From: JAKANT01 sp035502095
GTDB taxonomy: Bacteria > Pseudomonadota > Gammaproteobacteria > Burkholderiales > Burkholderiaceae_F
Assembly: GCA_035502095.1 (NCBI GenBank)
Contig: DATJUX010000022.1
Location: forward strand, 183,369-247,368
Length of the DNA stretch: 64,000 bases
Direction of reading: 5' to 3'
The notes under the pieces are model-generated. The model had not been told where the DNA came from. It worked only from the letters and a program-made list of their open reading frames with translations, and ran no database searches. Positions 49,445 to 58,869 of this stretch are shown in pieces; positions within the stretch are counted from its first letter, which is position 1, and each line of letters begins with the position of its first letter. Position numbers and translations under genes: made by a program.

Positions 49445-51639
49445 AAGGTCCCTTTGCGGAACTCGGCGCGAGCGCGCGGGACGAAAGCACCATGCTGACG
49501 AGAGCGAGCTGGTGGTGGATTCCGCTTGCGCTGGTGCTGTTTGCCCAGGCCGCGGGCATTGCTGCCCAGCCGGTGCGCACCGACAACCTCGAAGCCGAAC
49601 TGGTCGCGGCGACCGATGCCGTCGTTCCCGGGCAGGCCCTTGTCGCCGGGCTGCGCCTGAAACACGACCAGGACTGGCACACGTACTGGCAGGTTCCGGG
49701 TGACTCGGGATTGCCGACGCGAATCCAGTGGAAGCTGCCGCCGGGCTGGAGCGCGGGGCCGATCGAGTGGCCATTGCCGCAGCGCTTGCCGGTCGGGCCG
49801 CTCATGAACTATGGCTACGAAGGCGAAGTGCTGCTCCTTGCGACGCTGACGCCCCCGCCGGGCCTGAAGCCGGGAACCAACGTCGATCTCGCGGCGCGTG
49901 GCGAGTGGCTGATCTGCAAGGACGTCTGTATTCCCGGCGGCGCCGACCTCAAGCTCGAGCTGCCGGTGCGCGACACCGCCGGGCCGGGTCGCCGTGCAGC
50001 GTTGTTCGCCTCGATGCGCGCGCGCGTGCCCACGCCGATCGATCTCGAGGGTGCGCAGGCGGTGATCGATTCGAGTCGAATCCGTCTCTCCTTCGTGCGT
50101 GCGGGCAATACCAAGGACTTCGCATTCTTCCCGCTCGAAGAGGGCCGCATCGACCCGGCCGCAAAACAGCCCGTGACGCGCTCGGGCGAGCGCGTGATGC
50201 TCATGCTGACCGCCGCGCAGCCCGTGGGCGGCGACTTCAATCGTCTCAAGGGCGTGCTGGTTGCCGACGGCGGGCCGGCGAACGCCGATCGCGGCGGATG
50301 GGCGGGCGTCGTCGACATTCCCTTGCAGGCCGGTTCGCTTGCCGTGGCCCCGGCGCCCGGCCCGGAAAGCGGCGCTGCGCTCGTTGTGGCCGGGGGCGCC
50401 GCGCCCGTCACGTTCTGGATCGCGCTGGTCGGCGCCTTCGTCGGCGGCCTGATCCTCAATCTGATGCCGTGCGTATTCCCGGTTCTCTCGTTGAAGCTCG
50501 TCTCGCTGCTCCAGCACCGACGCGTCGACGAGGGGGGGCCGACGCGGCGACCGCTGGTTGCACACGGCGCTGCGTTCATGGGCGGCGTCGTCCTGAGCTT
50601 CGTCCTGCTCGCCGCGGTGATGATCGGCCTGCGCGCGAGCGGCGCGCAACTGGGCTGGGGCTTTCAGCTTCAGTCACCCTGGGTGATCGGCACGCTGACG
50701 GCGCTGTTCTTCCTGATCGGCCTGAACCTGCTTGGTTCGTTCGAATTCGTGGCCGGGAGCGGCATCGCCAGCAGCCGTACGGCACGGGAGCTGCAGGACG
50801 ACCGCCCGACCGGCAGCTTCTGGACCGGCGTGCTCGCGGTGGTCGTGGCGGCTCCTTGCACGGCGCCTTTCATGGGCGCCGCACTCGGCTACGCGGTGAC
50901 GCAGCCGGGACCCATTGCCATCGCCGTCTTTGCGACGCTCGGAGTGGGGATGGCCACGCCCTATCTGCTTCTAACGCTGTTCCCACAGGCACTCGCACGC
51001 TTGCCGCGTCCAGGCGCGTGGATGGCGCGGTTCAAGCAGCTCATGGCCTTTCCGATGTTCGCCACGTGCGTCTGGCTGTTGTGGGTGCTCGCACAGCAGA
51101 TCGACGAGAACGGCGTCGCCGGAACGCTCGGCGCGCTCGTCCTGTTCGGGATGGCGGCATGGTCGCTCGGACTCGCACAGCGCGGGGCGCGGGGCTTCCG
51201 CTGGGTCGCGGCCGCCTCGGCGGCGCTGGCTGTCTACGCGATCGTGGCATCGACCGACGCGGGTACGAGCGCGGTCGCCCGGACGACCGGCGCCGAAAGG
51301 TCCGCCTGGAAGCCCTGGAGCGCCGCGGCGGTGGAGAGCGAACTGCGCGCCGGCAGGCCGGTCTTCGTCGACTTCACGGCCGCGTGGTGCGTCACGTGCC
51401 AGGCCAACAAGCGCCTCGTGCTGAACAGCCGCGCCGTCGCCAGCGACTTCGCGGACAAGCGCGTCGTGTTGATGCGCGCGGACTGGACCAACCGCGACCC
51501 CGCGATCACGCAGGAACTGGCGCGGTTTCAGCGCAACGGTGTGCCGCTGTACGTCCTCTACGACGGCCGAGGCCGCGTCCGCATCCTGCCCGAGTTGCTG
51601 ACTGAAAACGCGGTCCTGGGCGCGCTCGCTTCGCTCTGA
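49441..51639 (+). CDS. Thiol:disulfide interchange protein, DsbD/ScsB type
   Basis: The 732-residue protein carries electrons from thioredoxin across the inner membrane. A signal peptide (about 18-42) precedes a periplasmic N-terminal domain with C159 and C163 (LICKDVCIPG). The central membrane domain (about 325-590) has its redox pair at C344 (LMPCVFPVLSLK) and C473 (APCTAPFMG). A C-terminal thioredoxin domain has C650 and C653 (AAWCVTCQ). All three Cys pairs are intact. The CxxxC N-terminal domain points to the ScsB-like branch rather than classical DsbD. ATG 49492 (MLTRASWWW) is an alternative start. Confidence 0.93.
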   Translation: MKGPFAELGASARDESTMLTRASWWWIPLALVLFAQAAGIAAQPVRTDNLEAELVAATDAVVPGQALVAGLRLKHDQDWHTYWQVPGDSGLPTRIQWKLPPGWSAGPIEWPLPQRLPVGPLMNYGYEGEVLLLATLTPPPGLKPGTNVDLAARGEWLICKDVCIPGGADLKLELPVRDTAGPGRRAALFASMRARVPTPIDLEGAQAVIDSSRIRLSFVRAGNTKDFAFFPLEEGRIDPAAKQPVTRSGERVMLMLTAAQPVGGDFNRLKGVLVADGGPANADRGGWAGVVDIPLQAGSLAVAPAPGPESGAALVVAGGAAPVTFWIALVGAFVGGLILNLMPCVFPVLSLKLVSLLQHRRVDEGGPTRRPLVAHGAAFMGGVVLSFVLLAAVMIGLRASGAQLGWGFQLQSPWVIGTLTALFFLIGLNLLGSFEFVAGSGIASSRTARELQDDRPTGSFWTGVLAVVVAAPCTAPFMGAALGYAVTQPGPIAIAVFATLGVGMATPYLLLTLFPQALARLPRPGAWMARFKQLMAFPMFATCVWLLWVLAQQIDENGVAGTLGALVLFGMAAWSLGLAQRGARGFRWVAAASAALAVYAIVASTDAGTSAVARTTGAERSAWKPWSAAAVESELRAGRPVFVDFTAAWCVTCQANKRLVLNSRAVASDFADKRVVLMRADWTNRDPAITQELARFQRNGVPLYVLYDGRGRVRILPELLTENAVLGALASL

Positions 51640-51661
51640 GCCCGCGGTGCGCTTGCTGCGA

Positions 51662-53833
51662 TCAGCGCTCGGGCAGGGCAAAGACGAACACGCAGCTTCC
51701 CGCCGCCACGGCCACTCGCTCTCGGCCGTTGACGGTGTAGGAGATCGGCGAGCCGCGTACGCGCGAGCCTAGGCTTATCTTCCAGAGTTCCCTTCCCGTA
51801 TCCGAGTCGAACGCGTAAAAGCGATCGCGATACCCGGCGAAGGCGACGCCACCGGCGGTGGATAGCACGCCGCCGACCGTCCACACGAAGCTGTCGGGAC
51901 CGGTGCCCACCTGCGCCTGCCAACGGATCGCACCGGTCGTGGCGTCGATGGCCTTCACGGTTGCAATCGCGGGGAGGTTCGCGGCGTAGGGCGTCCCGGC
52001 GCCGGCCTCGAACCGCTCGCCGCGCTCGTAGGTCAGGTTGTCGTTGCGAAAGAACATTCCTGCTGCATCGCTGGACGGAACGAACACGAGCTTGCGCTCG
52101 CCATCGAACGACGGCGGCCACCAGTTGGTCGCGGCCATGATCGCCGGCCACACCACCGTTCCGTTGGTGCTCGGCCGCGCACTGTCGGCGCTGCGAGGCC
52201 GGCCCTTGGCGTCGAAGCCTTCGTTCCAGGTCTGCTTGACGTACGGCTTGCCGAGGAGGAACGCGCCGTCGGTCCGGTCGAGGACGTAGTAGAAGCCGTT
52301 TCGATTCGCCCAGAGGACCAGCGGGCGCAGGCGACCGTCCCACGGCAGGTCGGCAAGGATCGGCTGCTGGTTCGAGTCCCAGTCGTGTTCGTCGTGCGGC
52401 GTGAATTGGTAGTACCACGCGAGCTTGCCGGTGCTCGCGTTGACGGCAACGACGCTGCTGGAGAACAGGTTGTCGCCTTGCCGGACATCGGCCCGAAACG
52501 CCGGCGAAGGGTTGCCCGTGCCCCAGATCAGCAGGTCCTGCTTCGCGTCGTATGCGCCGGTGGTGGGCGTCGGCGCGCCTCCTGTCTTCCACGAGTCGCC
52601 GGCCCACGTGTCGTGCCCGAACTCGCCCGGTCCTGGAACGGTGTCGAAGCGCCAGAGCAGCCGACCCTGGTCCGGATCGAATGCGGCCAGCAAACCCCGC
52701 GCGCCGAACTCTCCGCCGGCGACACCCACGATGATGCGCCCCGGAATCGCGAGCGGGGCACTCGTCATCGAATAACCGTCGCGATAGTCGATGACCTGCA
52801 CATCCCAGCGCATCCGGCCTGTATTTGCATCGAGCGCGACAAGGTGCGCGTCGATGGTCGCGAAATAAACCGTCGTGCCCAGGACCGCGACGCCCCGGTT
52901 GGGCGTCCCGCAGCACAACGAGAGCCGTGCCGAGACCTGGCGGCGAAAGGTCCACAGCACCTCGCCGGAGGCCGCATCGAGCGCGATGACGGCCTCGCCG
53001 GACTCCGTGACATACATGACCCCGTTTGCAACGAGCGGCGACACCTGCAACTCGCGGTCGGCCTGCCTCAATTGCGCAACCCACGCGATGCGCAGATCGG
53101 CGACCGTGCTCTTGTTGACCTCCTTCAGGGAGCTGTGCCGGTGTCCCTGCACATTGCCCGCGTAGGTCAGCCACTGGTCGGGATGTGCGTCGGCCTCGAG
53201 GATCTGCCGAGGCGCGACGTCCACACGCAAGCGCCCTTCGCCGGTGGAGGCGGGAGCGTTGCCACGTTGGCTGAGCGCGAGTTGGCGCACGTAGGCGTGC
53301 ACCTCCCAGATCGCGGCGTCGTCGAGCGGCTGCGGGGCCATGGCCGTGCCTTCGCGGCCCCATTTTGCCGTCGAGAAGAACGACCAGTCGGACTTGGTCG
53401 CCACTGCGTCGATCAGGCTCGGGCCGGTGTTGCCGCGCGCATCGGATCCGTGACAGGTCGCGCAATGCTGGCGGAACGCGTCGCGTCCGTGCTCGACGTT
53501 TTCCGCCTGGGTCATCGCATTGTGGATGGCCGCGTGCGGATTCGGATTGTCGGCCAGCGCCGCCAGATAAACGGCGCTGCCCGGCCTGATCCACCGCGCA
53601 AGGTCCATGAAGGGTATGGCCGGCAGCTCACCTTGCAGCTTTTCCCGCAGCACTGCGTGCCGCCAGGCGATTTCCGGGCTCGCGCGCCGCACCAGCTCCG
53701 AGCCGGCGACAGCAAGAACGACCAACGCGGCCACCAGCGTCAGTAGAACGCGGCGACGTGTCACGAAATTGGAGTGAACTGCGGTTTCAGCGGAAGCGGG
53801 AGAGGCAGGAAACGATCGGCCACTGTGGATCAC
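51662..53833 (-). CDS. Membrane-anchored quinoprotein dehydrogenase with N-terminal cytochrome c domain
   Basis: The 723-residue protein (GTG start at 53833) has one N-terminal membrane helix (about 28-45), a c-type cytochrome domain with haem motif C124-A-T-C127-H128 and a likely Met ligand in TAMAPQPL, and an eight-bladed PQQ propeller. Propeller marks include the vicinal Cys pair in LSLCCGTPNRG, WAGDSWKTGGAPTPTTG, GTGNPSP, HDEHDWDSNQQP and tryptophan-docking repeats (ATTGAIRWQAQV). It is expected to oxidise an alcohol, aldehyde or sugar in the periplasm and pass electrons through its own haem. In type II alcohol dehydrogenases the haem domain is C-terminal, so the order here is inverted. 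Substrate unknown. Confidence 0.88.
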   Translation of the reverse strand: MIHSGRSFPASPASAETAVHSNFVTRRRVLLTLVAALVVLAVAGSELVRRASPEIAWRHAVLREKLQGELPAIPFMDLARWIRPGSAVYLAALADNPNPHAAIHNAMTQAENVEHGRDAFRQHCATCHGSDARGNTGPSLIDAVATKSDWSFFSTAKWGREGTAMAPQPLDDAAIWEVHAYVRQLALSQRGNAPASTGEGRLRVDVAPRQILEADAHPDQWLTYAGNVQGHRHSSLKEVNKSTVADLRIAWVAQLRQADRELQVSPLVANGVMYVTESGEAVIALDAASGEVLWTFRRQVSARLSLCCGTPNRGVAVLGTTVYFATIDAHLVALDANTGRMRWDVQVIDYRDGYSMTSAPLAIPGRIIVGVAGGEFGARGLLAAFDPDQGRLLWRFDTVPGPGEFGHDTWAGDSWKTGGAPTPTTGAYDAKQDLLIWGTGNPSPAFRADVRQGDNLFSSSVVAVNASTGKLAWYYQFTPHDEHDWDSNQQPILADLPWDGRLRPLVLWANRNGFYYVLDRTDGAFLLGKPYVKQTWNEGFDAKGRPRSADSARPSTNGTVVWPAIMAATNWWPPSFDGERKLVFVPSSDAAGMFFRNDNLTYERGERFEAGAGTPYAANLPAIATVKAIDATTGAIRWQAQVGTGPDSFVWTVGGVLSTAGGVAFAGYRDRFYAFDSDTGRELWKISLGSRVRGSPISYTVNGRERVAVAAGSCVFVFALPER

Positions 53834-53884
53834 GAGGGCGAAACGATTGTGCCATACGGTCCTCGATGCAATAGGCAGATTCGA

Positions 53885-53896
53885 GGTTTCAAAACC
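53885..53896. repeat. Short inverted repeat upstream of the glycan cluster
   Basis: GGTTT-CA-AAACC is nested inside a wider GAGGT...ACCTC repeat (53883-53902), just before a TAGTAT hexamer (53906-53911) that could be the -10 of the SGNH gene. It may be an operator. Weak evidence. Confidence 0.25.
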
Positions 53897-54007
53897 GACC
53901 TCCTCTAGTATTCTGCGTGCGCACAGCGCAGGTGGTTTCAGACGATCGGGCAGCGCTTGCCGGGCCTTCGGTCGTGCGTTCGATTGGTCACCCTTTAGTC
54001 CCCCTCG

Positions 54008-55003
54008 ATGAGCTTCGTCGACTCACGCGTCCCGCTTCGCCTCTTCGTCTACAGCGTCGTCGTCATCGGAGCCATGGTGGGCGCGCTCGTCTGGAAGCTG
54101 CGCGTTCAGGGGGTGTTTGCCTGCCCTGCGAGTTATGGCAATACGGCGTATCTCTCGGACTGCAACGCTCCGGCATACGGCGACTACGATCACGGCGCGT
54201 TCTGGTTCGGCCTCGAACCAGAAGCGTCCCGGGCGGTGCAGCGGGCGAAAGTCTTGTTCATCGGCAACAGCCGCGTGCAGTTCGCACTGTCGACCGCGCA
54301 AGCGGCCCAGTGGTTCGCCCAGGCTTCGATTTCCTACTACCTGCTTGGATTCAGTGCGAGCGAGACGGTCGCCTACACGGCGCCGCTCCTGAAGAAGATC
54401 CGGCCCCAGGCGAGCGTGTACGTCGTCAACGTCGACCGCTTCTTCGACGACCGCGTTTCGCCGCCCGCCGCGCAGATCCTGCAGGGCAAGGACATCCTTT
54501 CGCGCTACCGGCAGAAGCAGTTCTGGCAGCATTTGCACAAGCGGATCTGCGGAACGCTGAACCTCTTCTGCGGCGAGGCGTTCGGCGTCTACCGGTCGCG
54601 GGTCGACGGTTCCTGGCGGGGTGCCGGATCCCCTCCGACAGCGGCCGCCGGGGTTTCCGAGGGCGAGCCGACCAACGTCGAGCGCTGGCCTGCTTACACC
54701 CTCCTGGCGAAGACCTTCCTGGCCGACCTTCCGATCGACCGCCGGTGCGTGCTGCTGACGCTGGTGCCCACCGCCGGCTCGAAGCGCGCCGAAGCGCAGG
54801 CGATCGCCGACGCGCTCGGCATGCCGTTGATCGCTCCGGCCGTCGACGGCTTGAAGACGTTCGACGGATCGCATCTCGACCACGCGAGCGCCGAGCGCTG
54901 GTCGCAAGCTTTCCTCGCCGCCGCGGGCCCGAGCATCCGGTCCTGTGCCGCCGCGCCTGCGCCCGCCGCGCGCGACCGCGGTCCGCTCGACGCGAACTCC
55001 TGA
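54008..55003 (+). CDS. Membrane-anchored SGNH-like protein
   Basis: The 331-residue protein has one N-terminal membrane anchor (about 10-30) and a periplasmic domain with two SGNH hallmarks: GNS at 86-88 in KVLFIGNSRVQF with S88 as the putative nucleophile, and DGSHLDH at 286-292 carrying the Asp and His of the triad. SGNH proteins beside MBOAT proteins (for example AlgJ/AlgX with AlgI) transfer or remove acyl groups on secreted glycans. It is followed by the FkbH-like gene after 9 bp. The C-terminus is Ala/Pro/Arg-rich. No closer family is recognised. Confidence 0.75.
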   Translation: MSFVDSRVPLRLFVYSVVVIGAMVGALVWKLRVQGVFACPASYGNTAYLSDCNAPAYGDYDHGAFWFGLEPEASRAVQRAKVLFIGNSRVQFALSTAQAAQWFAQASISYYLLGFSASETVAYTAPLLKKIRPQASVYVVNVDRFFDDRVSPPAAQILQGKDILSRYRQKQFWQHLHKRICGTLNLFCGEAFGVYRSRVDGSWRGAGSPPTAAAGVSEGEPTNVERWPAYTLLAKTFLADLPIDRRCVLLTLVPTAGSKRAEAQAIADALGMPLIAPAVDGLKTFDGSHLDHASAERWSQAFLAAAGPSIRSCAAAPAPAARDRGPLDANS

Positions 55004-55012
55004 GAACGACGC

Positions 55013-56899
55013 GTGGCTGCCACCCCCGAATTCCGCGATCGACTGCGCGCGTCGCTCGCGACGAAGGACCTGGACGCGCGCCTTGGCGCGCTGGTGGAAC
55101 TCGCGCATGCCCCTCTGAATTTCGTCGAGACGATCCAGGTCGACAAGGCGCTCGAAGCAATTCCGCCCGAGGTGGCCGCCCGAAGCGGCGCAAGTTTGCG
55201 CGTGGCGCTGCTTTCGTCCGCCACGATCGACCAGCTGGTTTCTGCAGTGCGGGTCGCAGGGCTGCGACGCGGGTTGTTCTTCGAGGTGTTCAAAGGCGGG
55301 TTCAATCAGTACCGGCAGGCGCTCCTCGATGCCGACTCGCCGCTGCTCGCGTTCCGGCCCGACCTGATCGTGCTCTCGCTTGGCGCGCGTCCGGTCGTCG
55401 CAAACATCCCGATCGGCATGGCCGCAGAGCAGGTCGAAGCCGCATTGCGCGCGGAGGTCGACGATCTTTCGTCGTTGTGGGACGCGGCGCGGCGCCGGTT
55501 TGGTGCCACGCTGGTGCACCAGACCTATCTCGATGTCTTCGAGCCGGTGTTCGGCAGCTTCGACCGCAACGTGGCGGCGTCTCCTGCCCGGGTGGTGGCA
55601 CGGCTGAACGACCTGGTGGCGCAGGCCGCCGCGACGGCGGGTGTCCTGGTTCTCGACGTCGCGCAGGCAAGCGCGCGCGAAGGCCTCGACGCCTGGCACG
55701 ACCCGGCACGCTGGCTGCAGGGCAAGATGGAGATCGCGCCGCACGCTGCCCCGCGCTTCGGCGAGCTGCTCGCGCGCGTGGTCGGCGCGCAGCGCGGGCG
55801 CTCCCGCAAGACCCTGGTGCTGGACCTCGACAACACGCTATGGGGCGGAGTGGTCGGCGACGTCGGTATCGAGGGCATCGTGCTCGGCGAGGGCAGCGCG
55901 GCGGGCGAAGCACATCTCGAGCTGCAGCGTTACGCGAGGCGCCTGAAGGAGCGCGGCGTGGTGCTGGCCGTGTGCTCCAAGAACGACCTGTCGATCGCCG
56001 AGAAGGCCTTCAGCACGCATCCGGAGATGCTGCTGAAGCGATCCGACTTCGCCGCCTTCGTGGCCAACTGGAACGACAAGGCGGAAAACCTGAGGGCGAT
56101 CGCCGAGCAGTTGAACCTGGGACTGGACAGCCTGGTTTTCGTCGACGACAACCCGGTCGAGCGGGCGCGCGTGCGCGAGGCGCTGCCGATGGTTGGCGTG
56201 CCCGAACTGCCGGACGATCCCGGCCGATACGTGCGCTGCATCGCCGAGCACGGCTACTTCGAGGCGGTGTCTTTCACGCAGGAAGATGCGCAGCGGGCGG
56301 AGCAATACGCCGCCAATGCCCAGCGCGAAGCGCTGCGTGCGTCGCAGTCGATGGAGGACTTCCTGCGCGGCCTGCAGATGACGGTGACGTACGGCCTGGT
56401 CACCCCGGTCGACCTCGCGCGCGTGACGCAGCTGATCAACAAGACGAACCAGTTCAACACGACCGGCCGGCGCTACACCGGCGACGAAGTCGCGCGCATG
56501 GCGGCGGATGGCGCCAACCTCCTGCTGCAGTTTCGCCTCGCGGATCGCCTGGGCGACAACGGCCTGGTGAGCGCAATGATCCTGCGCCCGGACCCACGCG
56601 TGCCGGGCGGTCTCGAGATCGACACCTGGGTGATGAGCTGCCGCGTGTTCGGCCGCCAGCTCGAGGACGAAGCGATGAACATCGCGGTCGAGGCGGCGCG
56701 CCAGCGGGGCGTCCGCTCGCTGCGTGCCTCGTACGTGCCGACCGAGCGCAACAAGGTCGTGCGCGATCTCTTCGCCGGGCTCGGCTTCAGTGCGATCGAC
56801 GAGGCCGGCTCCGCCGACGGGCCGGGCAATTGGCTGCTGGAAACGAGCGGCTACGTCGCGCGGCCCACCTTCATCCAGCGCAACCCGCAGCCATCGTGA
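55013..56899 (+). CDS. FkbH-like HAD-IIIC family protein
   Basis: The 628-residue protein (GTG start) has three parts: an N-terminal SGNH-like region (about 60-250; LRVALLSSATIDQL and FRPDLIVLSLGARP), a HAD phosphatase domain with nucleophile D271 and D273 in VLDLDNTLWGG and downstream VDDNPVERA, and a C-terminal GNAT-like domain (EIDTWVMSCRVFGRQLEDEAM, LRASYVPTERNKVV). Characterised FkbH enzymes dephosphorylate 1,3-bisphosphoglycerate and load a glyceryl group onto an acyl carrier protein. The GTGA overlap with the carrier protein gene downstream fits that partnership. Confidence 0.88.
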   Translation: MAATPEFRDRLRASLATKDLDARLGALVELAHAPLNFVETIQVDKALEAIPPEVAARSGASLRVALLSSATIDQLVSAVRVAGLRRGLFFEVFKGGFNQYRQALLDADSPLLAFRPDLIVLSLGARPVVANIPIGMAAEQVEAALRAEVDDLSSLWDAARRRFGATLVHQTYLDVFEPVFGSFDRNVAASPARVVARLNDLVAQAAATAGVLVLDVAQASAREGLDAWHDPARWLQGKMEIAPHAAPRFGELLARVVGAQRGRSRKTLVLDLDNTLWGGVVGDVGIEGIVLGEGSAAGEAHLELQRYARRLKERGVVLAVCSKNDLSIAEKAFSTHPEMLLKRSDFAAFVANWNDKAENLRAIAEQLNLGLDSLVFVDDNPVERARVREALPMVGVPELPDDPGRYVRCIAEHGYFEAVSFTQEDAQRAEQYAANAQREALRASQSMEDFLRGLQMTVTYGLVTPVDLARVTQLINKTNQFNTTGRRYTGDEVARMAADGANLLLQFRLADRLGDNGLVSAMILRPDPRVPGGLEIDTWVMSCRVFGRQLEDEAMNIAVEAARQRGVRSLRASYVPTERNKVVRDLFAGLGFSAIDEAGSADGPGNWLLETSGYVARPTFIQRNPQPS

Positions 56900-57138
56900 C
56901 CGACGAACAGATCCTCTCCGTCTTCACCCGCGTCCTGCGCGACCTTCTGATGGACGATTCCATCGAACTCGCCCTGGGTACACGCCGCAGCGACGTGCCG
57001 AACTGGGATTCGTTTGCGTACGTCAATTTCATCGTCGCCGCGGAGATCGAGCTCGGCGTGAAGTTCAACGTGGCCGAGGTCGAATCGTTCGAGACGGTCG
57101 GCGACATCGTCGCGGCGGCGCGGGCGCGCATGAAGTAG
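56896..57138 (+). CDS. Stand-alone acyl carrier protein
   Basis: The 80-residue protein starts at GTG 56896, overlapping the FkbH stop codon. VPNWDSFAYVNFIVAAEIELG is the phosphopantetheine attachment motif with S39 (DSF instead of the common DSL), and FNVAEVESFETVGDIVAAARA is the third-helix region. The four-helix carrier fold is therefore complete. Its position between FkbH and MBOAT suggests it carries the acyl group that passes from one to the other. The same frame runs open upstream for about 3 kb, but that part is a shadow of other genes. Confidence 0.9.
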   Translation: MTDEQILSVFTRVLRDLLMDDSIELALGTRRSDVPNWDSFAYVNFIVAAEIELGVKFNVAEVESFETVGDIVAAARARMK

Positions 57139-57173
57139 CCCTCGACGCTCTCTACCTCCTGGATCGGGCAGCG

Positions 57174-58796
57174 ATGCTATTCAATTCCTACGAGTTCATC
57201 TTCGCGTTCCTGCCCGCGACGCTGGCGGTGTTCTATTTCTGCGGCCAGCGCTCGCGCGATCTCGCGCTCGGGTGGCTGGTGCTGGCGTCGCTCTTTTTCT
57301 ACGCCTGGTGGCGCCCGATCAATGTTCTCATCATCGCGCCGTCGATCGTCGTCAACTATCTGCTGGCACGCGCCCTGCTGCGTCTGGCGGCGCAGCCGGC
57401 GCGGGTCGCTGCTGCACGCTGGACGCTGTTCGCCGGCATCGCCTTCAACGTCTGCTTTCTCGGCTACTTCAAGTACATCAACTTTCTCGGCACCGTCGCC
57501 CACGACCTTACGGGCCGGGATTTCGCGCTGGTCGAGGTGGTGCTTCCGCTCGGCATCTCGTTCATCACGTTCCAGAAGATCGCCTTCCTGATCGACGTCT
57601 ACGGCCGCCGTGTCGAGTCCTTCACGTTCCGCGGTTATGCGCTGTTCGTGCTGTTCTTCCCCCAGCTGATCGCGGGGCCGATCGTCCACTACCGCGAAAT
57701 GATGCCCCAGTTCGAGAAGGCCACCTGCCGCTTCGACGGCGAGGGCCTTGCGGTCGGCGTGACCATGTTCGTGTTCGGCCTGTTCAAGAAGGTCGTCCTG
57801 GCGGACAGCATCGCTTCGTACGTGACGCCGCTGTACGACGCCGCGGCGGGCGGCAGCCAGGTCACGCTGATCCCGGCGTGGATCGCGGCGGTCGGGTTCA
57901 CGTTGCAGATCTATTTCGACTTCTCCGGCTACACCGACATGGCGCTCGGCATCGCGCGCTGTTTCGGCGTTCGTCTGCCGGCCAACTTCGATTCGCCGCT
58001 CAAGGCGACCAGCATCATCGATTTCTGGCTGCGCTGGCACATGACCCTGACCCGGTTTCTCACCGCCTACCTCTACAACCCGCTCGTGCTGTCGCTCACG
58101 CGACGGCGCATGACGAAGGGCAGGCCGGCGCTGACCGGTCGTGCCACGACGCCGGGCGCGTTCTTCGCTCTGCTCGCCGCCCCGACGTTGCTCACGATGT
58201 TCATCTCGGGACTGTGGCACGGCGCGGGCTATCTGTTCCTCGCCTGGGGAGTGCTGCACGGCGTGTACCTCTGCATCAACCATGCATGGAGGATCTATGG
58301 CCCGCGCGCGCGCCAAGGCAAGCCCGAGCGTCGGCGCTGGGGATCTGCGTTTGTCCTGACCTTCGTGTCGGTGGCAACGGCGATGGTCCTGTTTCGCTCG
58401 ACCAATGGCACGGCGGCCAAGGAGATCCTGGAAGGGATGTTCGGCCTCAACGGTGTCGGCCTTCCGGCGGCTTTGGTCGAGCGCCTCGGGGCGTTGGCCG
58501 GCAAGCTGCACCTTACTGCCGCGAACGACATGTCGCTGACGGATTTCGTGCTGGCGCTGAGCTGGGTCATCAGCCTTCTCGCCGCCGCGCTGCTGCTTCC
58601 GAACACGTTGCAGATCCTCGAGCGATTCACGCCTGCGTTGACCACGGCGCGCGCGACGGCGGCGCAGAGCGCTTGGCTTCGCCGCGTGCTCTCCTGGTCG
58701 CCCTCGTTCTCCTGGGCGATCGCACTCGGTCTTCTGGCCGTCGCCGCAGTGATCCGGATTGGCGGCCAGAGCGAGTTCTTGTATTGGCAGTTCTAG
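57174..58796 (+). CDS. MBOAT family O-acyltransferase (AlgI-like)
   Basis: The 540-residue protein has 11 or more membrane helices. MLFNSYEFIFAFLPATLAVFYF is the usual AlgI/DltB-family start; FYAWWRPINVLII, YFKYINFL, PLGISFITFQKIAFLIDVY and DFWLRWHMTLTRFL are conserved, and the active-site His is H349 in FISGLWHGAGYLFLAWG. Such proteins take an acyl group from a cytoplasmic carrier and pass it across the membrane to a glycan or a periplasmic partner. It is 35 bp after the acyl carrier protein gene in the same operon. Confidence 0.94.
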   Translation: MLFNSYEFIFAFLPATLAVFYFCGQRSRDLALGWLVLASLFFYAWWRPINVLIIAPSIVVNYLLARALLRLAAQPARVAAARWTLFAGIAFNVCFLGYFKYINFLGTVAHDLTGRDFALVEVVLPLGISFITFQKIAFLIDVYGRRVESFTFRGYALFVLFFPQLIAGPIVHYREMMPQFEKATCRFDGEGLAVGVTMFVFGLFKKVVLADSIASYVTPLYDAAAGGSQVTLIPAWIAAVGFTLQIYFDFSGYTDMALGIARCFGVRLPANFDSPLKATSIIDFWLRWHMTLTRFLTAYLYNPLVLSLTRRRMTKGRPALTGRATTPGAFFALLAAPTLLTMFISGLWHGAGYLFLAWGVLHGVYLCINHAWRIYGPRARQGKPERRRWGSAFVLTFVSVATAMVLFRSTNGTAAKEILEGMFGLNGVGLPAALVERLGALAGKLHLTAANDMSLTDFVLALSWVISLLAAALLLPNTLQILERFTPALTTARATAAQSAWLRRVLSWSPSFSWAIALGLLAVAAVIRIGGQSEFLYWQF

Positions 58797-58869
58797 CCTC
58801 GCAGCGCGAGCCGCCGATGTCTCGAGCACTGCGAAGTACGCGATGAGCGTCCGCCATTCCAGGCCCCCG

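Noticed and set aside
53917..56895. Plus-strand frame of over 1000 codons ending in the acyl carrier protein
   Set aside because: Only the last 80 codons are coding; the rest overlaps the SGNH and FkbH genes in another frame and is Arg-rich without domains.
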